DNA from: a virus
DNA length: 30,470 nucleotides
IMG/VR virus record: IMGVR_UViG_3300045912_000364
Coordinates: 1 to 30,470 of that record
Direction: 5' to 3' (one strand)
A program made the position numbers and the translations under genes. Below the pieces are notes generated by a model, which made no database searches, was not told the origin of the DNA, and saw only the letters and a program-made list of their open reading frames with translations. Positions within the stretch are counted from its first letter, which is position 1; every line of letters begins with the position of its first letter. Shown here piece by piece: positions 1 through 5,597 of the stretch.

Positions 1-354
1 GGGACGATCCTTGTGGACACGGGTGCGAAAAATGTCGGGTCGGCACGAACGAACGGAGGCTGGATCGTTCAGAATCTTCTAATTTCTGACAGAGGCGAGG
101 GCGGTGGCGGAGAAGGTTCACGTGCATATTGGCCGACGGGAAGAATCGAAGGGCTTTTCTCGTCTGATACATACCCGGGCTGGGGCGCCGCTCTTGGCCC
201 GGCAGGGACAGATACGCCAGCGACTGCAGCCGTTGACGTTGTAGCAAACGCGTCTCGATGCTTAGTCTTAACGGTCGAATGGTCAGCGACCACAAGCGGG
301 AACACGTTTTTCATTGACAACGGCGAACTCTATATTTGCAAGGCAGTCATGTGA
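1..354 (+). CDS. Tail protein, 3' end only (partial at left edge)
   Basis: The reading frame is open to the left edge, so this is the C-terminal end of a longer gene; the GTG at 13 is not a convincing start. The visible ~117 residues are rich in Gly, Ser, Thr and Asp, with a GEGGGGEG stretch and short beta-prone segments ending in FFIDNGELYICKAV. This fits the C-terminal domain of a tail fibre or other tail-tip protein, but no family is recognised. It is on the same strand as the structural genes at the right end of the window, whose last gene is also cut. If the genome is circular, this could be the end of that gene or of a neighbouring tail gene, but the edges do not join in frame as they stand. 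The next tiny gene overlaps its stop (TGATG). Confidence 0.6.
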   Translation, partial: GTILVDTGAKNVGSARTNGGWIVQNLLISDRGEGGGGEGSRAYWPTGRIEGLFSSDTYPGWGAALGPAGTDTPATAAVDVVANASRCLVLTVEWSATTSGNTFFIDNGELYICKAVM

Positions 355-443
355 TGGTGACGACACGTCAAAAGATAGAGATAGAGATCGAGTCAATGCG
401 CGAGTCTGAGTCGCGCCCCTCAAAGCGCCGGCACTTCTGGTAA
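354..443 (+). CDS. Tiny hypothetical protein (29 aa) at the end of the late operon
   Basis: The ATG overlaps the stop of the preceding tail gene (TGATG), an arrangement typical of translational coupling and used repeatedly in this genome. The product is a short, highly charged peptide (MVTTRQKIEIEIESMRES, then a basic end SKRRHFW). There is no recognisable domain. It is the last rightward frame before the convergent gap, so it may be the terminal gene of the late transcript or simply a chance frame. Confidence rests only on the overlap. Confidence 0.35.
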   Translation: MVTTRQKIEIEIESMRESESRPSKRRHFW

Positions 444-487
444 CTCGATTTACCTCGACGATGGACGATCATCCTTGAGCATCGTGG

Positions 488-513
488 TTGACCCACTAGC
501 GTCAGTGGGTCAA
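488..513. repeat. 10-bp perfect inverted repeat between convergent operons
   Basis: TTGACCCACT (488-497) and AGTGGGTCAA (504-513) form a perfect 10-bp stem with a 6-nt loop. The hairpin lies between the end of the late rightward genes and the end of the leftward operon, where a bidirectional terminator would be expected. No T-run follows on either strand, so it is not a standard intrinsic terminator. A factor-assisted terminator, RNA-stabilising hairpin or protein site are all possible. Confidence 0.5.
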
Positions 514-598
514 GCCCCAGAGTTGACCTACCCCCGATCCATGCATTCTACTGTCATTACGGTTAGCCCGTCTACTATGCAGGTCGTCGCGTATAATT

Positions 599-638
599 TG
601 GGAGCAGGAGGTCGCGAGTTCGAATCTCGCCGCCCCAC
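599..638 (+). other. tRNA 3'-end fragment, candidate attachment-site core
   Basis: The sequence contains a perfect tRNA T-arm: stem GCGAG (614-618), loop TTCGAAT (619-625), stem CTCGC (626-630). It is followed by a 7-nt acceptor-like strand CGCCCCA (631-637) and one further base. No matching 5' acceptor strand (TGGGGCG) or anticodon arm lies at the right distance upstream, so this is not a whole tRNA gene. Temperate phages that integrate into tRNA genes carry the tRNA 3' end as their attP core, and the position between convergent operons would suit that. No integrase is visible in the window, so the att role is inference; a degraded tRNA is the alternative. Confidence 0.4.
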
Positions 639-655
639 TGATGGGATAGAAATCC

Positions 656-952
656 CTACTCGCCTCCGAATGGGTTATATTCGTCGTCGTAGAGGCCGCT
701 TTCATTGCTCTCGATTGTCTTACCATCCGATAGCACGATGCAGACCAGTTGGTCGTAGCCTTGTTTTTTTGCATTGCCAGCACATACGCCGCCAGGATAG
801 TAGTCACGACTTGGGCTGTAATTATTGTCCACCCAGACGGTGTAAGCGCAGGACTTTTCTCTTGCGTACCTGATTGCAGCCCTCAGCGCGCCTGCCCACC
901 TCGGCATTTTAGGCTTTGGATGCAGTTTTGGTTGGTAGAGCTTGAAAGTCAT
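656..952 (-). CDS. Small protein with SSB-like acidic C-terminal tail
   Basis: This 98-aa protein starts at the ATG 952 (MTFKLYQPK), preceded by AGGAG and overlapping the stop of the upstream gene (ATGA). The N-terminal third is basic (KLHPKPKMPRW), and the middle is mixed with several Tyr and Cys residues. The last residues, YDDEYNPFGGE, closely resemble the end of the phage ssDNA-binding protein encoded four genes upstream in this operon (EEDYDPFSGE). Such an acidic tail ending in an aromatic/PF motif is how bacterial and phage SSB proteins recruit partners. No domain family is recognised. It is the last gene of the leftward early operon. Confidence 0.7.
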   Translation of the reverse strand: MTFKLYQPKLHPKPKMPRWAGALRAAIRYAREKSCAYTVWVDNNYSPSRDYYPGGVCAGNAKKQGYDQLVCIVLSDGKTIESNESGLYDDEYNPFGGE

Positions 953-1822
953 GATCGAAATACTCCTTCGAGAGTCGGGGCTGCGCCGCGTAGCATCGCG
1001 CCGTCCCATTCAGGCCATGTGGACTGCCTGTTGTTCAGCCACATCTTGTATTCGTCGGCGTCGTACATGAACAGGTTGCCGCTTTCAAACGCTTTGCCGT
1101 CGCCCGGATTCCCAGGCCACGGCTGATGCCAAAAAGCCCAGGTAACTCCATTGGCAAGTAGCGCGTTTTGGAGATGAATGATGGAGCGAGGATTGTCCAT
1201 GTATTCACTGAACACTCCGCACTCCGTTACGACCGGCTGCACCTTCGCGCCTCGGTGTTTGAGCGCGAAGTCAGGGTAAAGGTAGACATGGCTCGCTGCG
1301 CGAATCGTGCGGGTAGGATCGTTCCAGATAGCAGCGACTTCGTTGGCGAAGCGCGTGAACCGAGACTTGATAGTCGAGTCGCTGGGCTTCGGCAGTCCCA
1401 TCTCCTTCCAGAACTCAGGGCGAAGCGGATCCCAGCCGAACCCGCATCCCGGCCCGAACTCGTCGCCGTTCCATATCTCGCCGTGGACGCCCGCAGGAAG
1501 CGCGGAGCGCGTGTCGCGCACCTCGTCCAGCATAAGATTAGTCTTTGGCTTGTCGAGCGTCGCTATGGCCCTGCTGGACGCCAAATATGCATCGTTCCCT
1601 TCGATGGCCGATAATCTCTTTTACGAACTCCGCGTGGTCTTTGAGTTTCCAGTCCCGCGCCTCGTAGCCGGGGAACCTTTCCTCCCAGCTTTTCGGGTTG
1701 AACCGACACCAGTTCGAGCGAAAGTCGATCAGGCCGATCTCCCTGTGGGCGTCTATGTCACACGTCCAGGGCGTGATGTTCGCGCCCCAACGGATACGCG
1801 GGATGTTAGTTATCGTTGTCAT
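949..1822 (-). pseudogene. Glycoside-hydrolase-like (TIM barrel) protein, frameshifted copy
   Basis: Two overlapping frames, 1822-1538 and about 1624-949, together match the intact protein at 12065-12952 along its length. The start (RIRWGANITPWTCDID) sits in the first frame. Everything from about AIEGNDAYLASSRAIA, through GEIWNGDEFGP and VVTECG, sits in the second. A one-base frame change near 1600-1630 is needed to join them. The two candidate catalytic acidic segments survive, as does the His/Tyr-containing ASHVYLYP strand. There is no homopolymer at the break, so a true mutation, an assembly error or a rare recoding event are all possible. The start overlaps the stop of the pentapeptide-repeat gene (ATGA), and its own stop overlaps the next start. 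Confidence 0.65.
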
Positions 1823-2412
1823 GTTGCTTGCTCCTTAGTAGCCAGATCTGCGGGAGGCGAATCTGAGTAGATGTATCCGCCGAGCCACTCGCCGCCGCGC
1901 CACTCGCCTCCGTGCCATGTGCCGTTGCGCCAGACGCCACCGAGCCACTCGCCGCCGCGCCATGTGCCCCCGCGCCACGTGCCGTTGTGCCAGATACCGC
2001 CGAGCCACTCGCCGCCGCGCCACGTGCCGTTGTGCCAGATACCACCGCACCACTCGCCGTCGCGCCATGTGCCGCCGCGCCAGATACCACCGCACCACTC
2101 GCCGTCGCGCCATGTGCCGTCGTGCCAGATACCCCCGAGCCACTCGCCGCCGAGCCACTCGCCGCCGAGCCACTCGCCACCGCGCCATGTGCCGTCATGC
2201 CACTCGCCACCGCACCACTCGCCGTCGCGCCATGTGCCGCCGCGCCAGATACCACCGCACCACTCGCCGTCGCGCCATGTGCCGCCGCGCCAGACGCCGC
2301 CGTGCCAGATTACGCGACCGTCGATTATTTCGACATTCTCGTCCGTTACATCTGCATCGCGCAGCCACTCGGGAACGTCTGCGCCAGATTCGATTAGTTC
2401 CTGGATTGTCAT
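1819..2412 (-). CDS. W-x-[GDN]-G-x pentapeptide-repeat protein (29 tandem repeats)
   Basis: The 197-aa protein has a ~35-residue cap (MTIQELIESGADVPEWLRDA onward), then 29 uninterrupted five-residue units from about residue 36 to 180, then a short tail (YIYSDSPPADLATKEQAT). Each unit is W, then R/H/C/L, then G/D/N, then an invariant G, then E/T/I/V. Examples are WRGGT, WRDGE, WCGGI and WLGGE. At DNA level this is a 15-bp tandem repeat that keeps long frames open on both strands; the minus frame is chosen for its neighbours' ATGA overlaps and its coherent cap. The five-residue period suggests a beta-solenoid, like classical A(D/N)LxX pentapeptide proteins but with Trp as the likely stacked core residue. 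Function unknown; DNA mimicry or a structural/adsorption role are speculation. Confidence 0.8.
   Translation of the reverse strand: MTIQELIESGADVPEWLRDADVTDENVEIIDGRVIWHGGVWRGGTWRDGEWCGGIWRGGTWRDGEWCGGEWHDGTWRGGEWLGGEWLGGEWLGGIWHDGTWRDGEWCGGIWRGGTWRDGEWCGGIWHNGTWRGGEWLGGIWHNGTWRGGTWRGGEWLGGVWRNGTWHGGEWRGGEWLGGYIYSDSPPADLATKEQAT
1861..2312. repeat. 15-bp tandem repeat tract encoding the pentapeptide repeats
   Basis: The plus strand reads as alternating near-identical 15-bp units such as GCCGAGCCACTCGCC and GCCGCGCCATGTGCC. Each unit encodes one five-residue repeat on the minus strand. Higher-order groups of units, for example the W-C / W-R / W-R triplet, recur several times. This indicates recent unit duplication, so copy number is likely to vary between related phages. 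Confidence 0.85.
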
Positions 2413-2633
2413 TTACTTCTCCTCGGCCTCGCTTCCATCCTTTCGGCGTAAAGGTAGGCCTGTAATCTAACCGTCCTCCCACCAATCGTCTTCCACCAAT
2501 GACCAACATCCCATTGATCTGCAGGGAAGAAGAATTCAACGTCTTCTTCTCGTAGAACCACTTTATCTATCGTTCGCGGCGGATTGATCGCCTCGATGTC
2601 TGAAAGCATTTTGTCGTATCGTTCACGTGTCAT
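2409..2633 (-). CDS. Hypothetical early protein (74 aa)
   Basis: Starts at the ATG 2633 with AGGTG a few bases upstream, 7 nt after the Gp157-family gene, and overlaps the start of the pentapeptide-repeat gene by ATGA. The protein is mixed-charge with an aromatic middle (EFFFPADQWDVGHWWKTIGG) and a basic end (RMEARPRRSK). It has no transmembrane segment or recognised domain. The position inside a tightly coupled operon makes it a genuine gene. Its role, if tied to its neighbours, would be in early DNA metabolism, but nothing in the sequence shows this. Confidence 0.75.
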   Translation of the reverse strand: MTRERYDKMLSDIEAINPPRTIDKVVLREEDVEFFFPADQWDVGHWWKTIGGRTVRLQAYLYAERMEARPRRSK

Positions 2634-2639
2634 TTCTTT

Positions 2640-3170
2640 TCACCTAATCCTCAGATGTGTGCCGCGCTCTCCGAGTTTGCCGATTGAGCAGGGGATTCCA
2701 TTTGCAAGCGCGTCTCGAATCTCGTCCTTATTCCATTCGTACTTCACTTGCACGTAGTCGGTGTCCTTCCAGTTTTCAGGGTTTATGCCCTCGTCGATTA
2801 GTACCGGAACCGCGCCGCCGTTTTGGCACACCGAGAACTTATGCCTCGGCGTCTCTATCTTCGTGATGCCCTCGCACTCGAAGTAGCTCTTCAGCCGATC
2901 TTTGAGCCGCTTGGCGAAGTTCCTTCTTGCATCGCGCAGCGCGGTCAATCTCTTGATCTCATCGTCGGCGGACAAGGCAAGCGATTCCTGCCACGCGATG
3001 AGCGAGGCGTACCTGTCTAACTTCTCGTCTCGCTTATCAAGGAGCGATCCGAAGTAAGCCTCGATAGATGCGAGCAGTTCTTCGTCTGTCCCCGCCTCTT
3101 CGAGCGCATCGAACGCTTCGGCTATTCGGTTGAGTTCGTCTCCGATGTCGAAAATGTTTTGTGTCGTCAT
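2640..3170 (-). CDS. Gp157-family phage protein
   Basis: The 176-aa product (MTTQNIFDIGDELNRI...) has the layout of the Siphovirus Gp157 family. An N-terminal helical half carries the acidic DALEEAGTDEELL segment. A central heptad-like region (KRDEKLDRYASLIAWQ, then LRDARRNFAKRLKDRLKSYF) leads into a C-terminal part with KIETPRHKFSVCQNGG and VKYEWNKDEIRDAL. Family members usually sit beside ssDNA-binding or recombination genes, as here. Their biochemical role is not settled; resistance to phage infection was proposed for early members. The ATG at 3170 is preferred over an in-frame upstream one at 3242 because AGGAG sits just before it and the earlier start would run back to the upstream gene. 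Confidence 0.8.
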   Translation of the reverse strand: MTTQNIFDIGDELNRIAEAFDALEEAGTDEELLASIEAYFGSLLDKRDEKLDRYASLIAWQESLALSADDEIKRLTALRDARRNFAKRLKDRLKSYFECEGITKIETPRHKFSVCQNGGAVPVLIDEGINPENWKDTDYVQVKYEWNKDEIRDALANGIPCSIGKLGERGTHLRIR

Positions 3171-3238
3171 TGTTTTCTCCTTGTCAGGAGGGGCTGGGCG
3201 ACCAGCCCCTCCTGTGTCTATATGAGAGGAGATGAAAG

Positions 3239-3838
3239 TCATTCCCCTGAGAATGGGTCGTAGTCCTCTTCGTAGCCGCGATCATTGGCGGCGGCGTTTA
3301 TGTCGGCATCTTCCACCACCGGGAAGTCCTCGGGCGAGTCGGCTACCCCAAACGAATCATCCTTATAGAGGAACTGAATGCCGCGCAGCCCGACGCCGAC
3401 CCCGCGCTTACCCGACTTGTCGTACCAGTAGCAGGACAGCTTCGCGTTGCCCCAATCTCCCGAAGTCCAGCCATCTCTTGCCGTTACGGGCGATCGCTGA
3501 CCGTCGATCACGATCGGCGGATACTCCTCTCGCGCCTTGGCCCTTACGAACCAGTAGCCGGGAAACTTCGGAACTCCTTCGCCGCTGACTTCCACATCGC
3601 CGTCTCTGAGCGGCGAGTCGTACTTGCCCTGACGCTCGCCAGCGGCGTTCTTGATCATCTCCGTTAGCTTTCGCCCGACCGCCTTGGGATCGTCGCAAAA
3701 CTCGCCCGGCTCTTTCGGGATTAGCAGCACCGCGTCGTAGCCGTGCGACCCGTCGAGTTGCTCGCGGGGCTTGAATATGTTCAGAAATGCGAACCTTACC
3801 GGCCCGATTACTGATGTCGTGTGCTTTTCGTTGCTCAT
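3239..3838 (-). CDS. Phage ssDNA-binding protein (Enc34/DUF2815 type)
   Basis: This 199-aa protein begins MSNEKHTTSVIGPVRFAFLNIFKP. It contains the family-typical early strand and KP, the YDAVLLIPKE segment, and a central stretch with PGYWFVRAKA and the RDGWTSGDWGNAKLSCYWYD block. It ends in GVGVGLRGIQFLYKDD. This matches the DUF2815/Enc34-type single-stranded DNA-binding proteins of phages, which have an OB-like fold and coat ssDNA during replication and recombination. The last ~25 residues are strongly acidic and end EEDYDPFSGE, an SSB-style partner-recruiting tail. The ATG at 3838 has AGGAGA upstream and overlaps the stop of the SWIM gene (ATGA). Confidence 0.85.
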   Translation of the reverse strand: MSNEKHTTSVIGPVRFAFLNIFKPREQLDGSHGYDAVLLIPKEPGEFCDDPKAVGRKLTEMIKNAAGERQGKYDSPLRDGDVEVSGEGVPKFPGYWFVRAKAREEYPPIVIDGQRSPVTARDGWTSGDWGNAKLSCYWYDKSGKRGVGVGLRGIQFLYKDDSFGVADSPEDFPVVEDADINAAANDRGYEEDYDPFSGE

Positions 3839-4290
3839 TTTGTTTTCTTTTCTCCTGTTTTGATGTCGAAATACCGAGACTGCGCCCGTTCGAGGTGCTT
3901 GCACCCCGGAGCCGAAGAGTAGATGTTGTAGCTTGACTTAGCTGCGCTTGGTGCGTACCTGAAGGCCTCGCACTCGCAGTCCACGTCCCCGAATACCGGG
4001 TCGATGGACAGATGGTGCTTCACGTCTTTACCGTCCCTTGTGAAAGAGTAGACGGCGTAGTGGTCGCGTCCCTCCGCGTGTCCGATGAAGCGGAGTTTGC
4101 GCTCAATTCGCTCGGTCTTTCTGATGTGCTTCCGTTCGAATCGTTCATACCTCTCTTCGAGTCGCGCGACCCCTTTTATGCCGAGGTCGCTTTCTATCTG
4201 TTCGGGCGTCCACCCTTTACGGCGCATGGCGAAATATCGTCGCTCCGCTGAGGAGTAGCCCGGAAGCGTCATCTCCAATCGCCTACTCAT
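3835..4290 (-). CDS. SWIM zinc-finger protein
   Basis: The 151-aa product starts at the ATG 4290 (MSRRLEMTLPGYSSAER), overlapping the end of the zinc-ribbon gene by 8 nt. Residues ~15-45 include RRKGWTPEQIESDLGIKGVAR, which looks like a helix-turn-helix-type region. A basic helix (ERYERFERKHIRKTERIERK) follows. The C-terminal half contains Cys105-x-Cys107, a gap of 22 residues, then Cys130-x-His132, with a typical SIDPVFGDVDCEC approach. This is the CxCx(n)CxH pattern of SWIM zinc fingers, which bind DNA or proteins. Its location next to the SSB gene suggests a role in DNA metabolism or regulation. Confidence 0.7.
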   Translation of the reverse strand: MSRRLEMTLPGYSSAERRYFAMRRKGWTPEQIESDLGIKGVARLEERYERFERKHIRKTERIERKLRFIGHAEGRDHYAVYSFTRDGKDVKHHLSIDPVFGDVDCECEAFRYAPSAAKSSYNIYSSAPGCKHLERAQSRYFDIKTGEKKTK

Positions 4291-4486
4291 GGCGATTACC
4301 CCATAGCGGCAATACTGGCTCCTGGTGATAGCAGTCGATCTTCTCGGTCGATCCGCAAGCCAGGCACTCATAGCCGTCGAACTCCATCTGCTCGCAGACG
4401 GGGCAGCGGGTGAAGACTGGCTCTTCCCACGGCTCGTAAGGGTCGCGGAGTTCCGCCTCCGCGTATCCTATCCCGAAGTTGCTCAT
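4283..4486 (-). CDS. Small zinc-ribbon protein, first gene of the leftward operon
   Basis: The 67-aa protein carries two CxxC pairs (Cys28/Cys31 in RCPVCEQ and Cys41/Cys44 in ECLACGS), the layout of a rubredoxin-like zinc ribbon. The N-terminal part is acidic (EAELRDPYEPWEEPVF). A further Cys and His (DCYHQ) follow the second pair. It starts at ATG 4486 with AGGAG nearby and is read from the promoter at 4523-4551. Small zinc ribbons in phage early operons often modify host or phage transcription, but no specific function can be assigned. Confidence 0.75.
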   Translation of the reverse strand: MSNFGIGYAEAELRDPYEPWEEPVFTRCPVCEQMEFDGYECLACGSTEKIDCYHQEPVLPLWGNRHE

Positions 4487-4522
4487 TGTCTTTTCTCCTG
4501 TGCCTCTCTTGAGGTTATGTAT

Positions 4523-4551
4523 ATTATCCCCCAGTTTCGCGCGGATGTAAA
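4523..4551 (-). promoter_or_regulatory. Leftward early promoter
   Basis: On the minus strand, TTTACA (4551-4546) is followed after exactly 17 bp by GATAAT (4528-4523). Each box has five of six consensus sigma-70 bases. It leaves a leader of about 30 nt with AGGAG before the ATG at 4486, and should drive the whole leftward operon. The operator palindrome at 4588-4606 lies about 36 bp upstream of the -35 box. Confidence 0.75.
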
Positions 4552-4587
4552 GGGGTTGGGCGAAAAAAAGTCGAAAATCACCTAAAA

Positions 4588-4606
4588 CCTGGTAACAGTT
4601 ACCAGG
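4588..4606. promoter_or_regulatory. 19-bp operator palindrome
   Basis: CCTGGTAACAGTTACCAGG is a perfect inverted repeat with 9-bp arms around one central base. It sits between the divergent leftward promoter (4523-4551) and the rightward promoter (4629-4657). This is the classic placement for a dimeric repressor that switches both arms. The double-HTH protein encoded just downstream (4665-5141) is the obvious candidate to bind it. No second copy was found in the window. Confidence 0.65.
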
Positions 4607-4628
4607 TCAGGTATCCGTTAGTCTACTA

Positions 4629-4657
4629 TTGGCGGGATGGGCGAAACCGGGTAGAAT
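4629..4657 (+). promoter_or_regulatory. Rightward promoter directly in front of a leaderless start
   Basis: TTGGCG (4629-4634), a 17-bp spacer and TAGAAT (4652-4657) form a sigma-70-like promoter. Transcription would start 6-8 nt after the -10 box, at about 4664-4665, which is the A of the ATG at 4665. The upstream in-frame ATG at 4656 overlaps the -10 box and would not be in the message. No Shine-Dalgarno sequence precedes either ATG. Confidence 0.5.
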
Positions 4658-4664
4658 GGCGCGC

Positions 4665-5141
4665 ATGAACCATATCGCCCCAGTAAAAAGGCCACGCGGC
4701 AGACCCCGATGTCTCTCGCCCGCCGACCAGGTTGAGTGCGGCAGACTCGCCGCCACCGACAGCAGCGTCACGATAACCGCTCTCGCTAAACGCTTCGGGG
4801 TCTCGCGCCGAACCGTCGGCGTGTACCGCGATCGGTGGCTAAAGAATGCGCAGGCGAAAGCCGAGCATACGGGGAAGGCGCACAAAGGGCATGCGATTCA
4901 GGAGGCAGCCGCGAGCGCGATACGCGAAGTGTCGGGCCAACAATGCAAGCGCGTCCTGCTTGCCCTGCGCGCCGCCCCTGGGGGTCTAACCCAAGAGGAG
5001 CTATCAGTCAGACTCTCCATGCAGCGTGCGTCGATTTGCGCCCGGTGCGCGGAACTCCGAGAGGCAGGGCTTGCCCGGGATACGGACACTACGCGCAAGA
5101 CATCATCGGGCAGGTCGGCGAGCGTCTGGGTAGCTGAATGA
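4665..5141 (+). CDS. Double HTH transcriptional regulator with AT-hook-like N-terminus
   Basis: The 158-aa protein begins MNHIAPVKRPRGRPR, where RPRGRPR is a GRP-core AT-hook-like minor-groove motif. Residues ~34-60 (VTITALAKRFGVSRRTVGVYRDRW) are a clear helix-turn-helix of the transposase/resolvase-like type. Residues ~93-158 look like a winged helix: RVLLALRAAPGGLTQEELSV, then RASICARCAELREAGL, then a wing ending SVWVAE. It is the first gene of the rightward arm, directly after the operator palindrome, so a repressor or switch role is likely. ATG 4665 is preferred because the earlier ATG overlaps the promoter. It overlaps the next gene by ATGA. Confidence 0.75.
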   Translation: MNHIAPVKRPRGRPRCLSPADQVECGRLAATDSSVTITALAKRFGVSRRTVGVYRDRWLKNAQAKAEHTGKAHKGHAIQEAAASAIREVSGQQCKRVLLALRAAPGGLTQEELSVRLSMQRASICARCAELREAGLARDTDTTRKTSSGRSASVWVAE

Positions 5142-5458
5142 GTAAGTTCAGGAACACGCCCACGACCGTCGAACTCTCGGGGCATGGGCGTAAGTCCTTT
5201 CACTCGAAGCGCGAAGCGATGCGGGCGCAGGAGCTATCGCTCATGGAGGCGCGGGGCGTAATCTCTGGGCTCAGGTTCCAACCGAGGTACAAGATCGAAG
5301 TGAACGGAATCAAAATCTGCACGTACATCGCGGACTTCGAGTATGTCGATGGCGGGCAGACAATCGTCGAGGACGTGAAGGGCGTTCGAACTCAGATATA
5401 CCTACTCAAACGGCGACTCATGGAGGCGTGTCTGGGGGTCAAAATCATCGAGACATGA
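5138..5458 (+). CDS. DUF1064 family phage nuclease
   Basis: The 106-aa product matches the compact DUF1064 family. The signature parts are FHSKREAMRAQELSLMEARG (Glu26/Glu29), ISGLRFQPRYKI, YIADFEYVDGG and TIVEDVKGVRT. It ends with LKRRLMEACLGVKI. The D66...D79-x-K81 pattern inside the IADFEY and VEDVKG segments is a PD-(D/E)xK-type nuclease core. The family is common in phage replication modules, where a resolvase-like role on branched DNA is suspected but not proven. Length is normal. It is translationally coupled to the regulator upstream through ATGA. Confidence 0.85.
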   Translation: MSKFRNTPTTVELSGHGRKSFHSKREAMRAQELSLMEARGVISGLRFQPRYKIEVNGIKICTYIADFEYVDGGQTIVEDVKGVRTQIYLLKRRLMEACLGVKIIET

Positions 5459-5460
5459 AG

Positions 5461-5530
5461 TATAATGACTCTCGCCGGGCGACCGGGTGGATGCTCATGA
5501 ACATCCGACCGTTTGACCCGTAAGCCCGGC
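5461..5530 (+). ncRNA. Structured leader RNA candidate after a TATAAT box
   Basis: A perfect -10 box, TATAAT, lies at 5461-5466, although the -35 region is poor. A nested fold follows at once. GCCGGGC (5474-5480) pairs with GCCCGGC (5524-5530); inside it CGGGT (5484-5488) pairs with ACCCG (5516-5520); inside that GGATG (5489-5493) pairs with CATCC (5502-5506). The three stems are perfect and coaxial in order. No U-run follows, so it is not a simple terminator. It sits in front of a 9-codon leader frame and the replisome-organizer gene, so attenuation or RNA-based control is possible. No known riboswitch or ribozyme class was recognised. Confidence 0.45.
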
Positions 5531-5553
5531 CTAACCTACAAACGGAGGCATAA

Positions 5554-5583
5554 ATGCCCAACGTAGACACTTGTGGACAATAA
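5554..5583 (+). CDS. Nine-codon leader peptide candidate
   Basis: GGAGG (5544-5548) stands 5 nt before an ATG that opens a nine-residue frame, MPNVDTCGQ, ending at TAA 5581-5583. This is one of the best ribosome-binding sites in the rightward arm, yet it serves only this peptide. The frame overlaps the promoter of the next gene (5564-5592). It may be an attenuator-type leader peptide or a remnant start whose gene was lost. Confidence 0.35.
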   Translation: MPNVDTCGQ

Positions 5584-5592
5584 GAGTATACT
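5564..5592 (+). promoter_or_regulatory. Promoter of the replisome-organizer gene, leaderless
   Basis: TAGACA (5564-5569), 17 bp, TATACT (5587-5592); five of six consensus bases in each box. The expected transcription start, 6-7 nt downstream, falls at 5598-5599, on the ATG itself. The message would have no 5' leader. The same architecture is seen at 4629-4657 and 8388-8416. Confidence 0.65.
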
Positions 5593-5597
5593 GAGGC

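Noticed and set aside
488-513. Intrinsic terminator
   Set aside because: The stem is perfect but there is no T-run on either strand, so it is listed only as an inverted repeat.
1871-2470. Long plus-strand frames with Pro/His/Arg- or Ala/Pro-rich products
   Set aside because: They are shadows of the 15-bp repeat on the other strand; period-15 DNA keeps all frames open. The minus frame has the coupled start and stop and a coherent non-repeat cap.
5474-5530. Known riboswitch or self-cleaving ribozyme
   Set aside because: The conserved cores of classes I could recall (hammerhead, twister, preQ1, SAM, fluoride) are not matched in order, so it is listed only as a structured leader.
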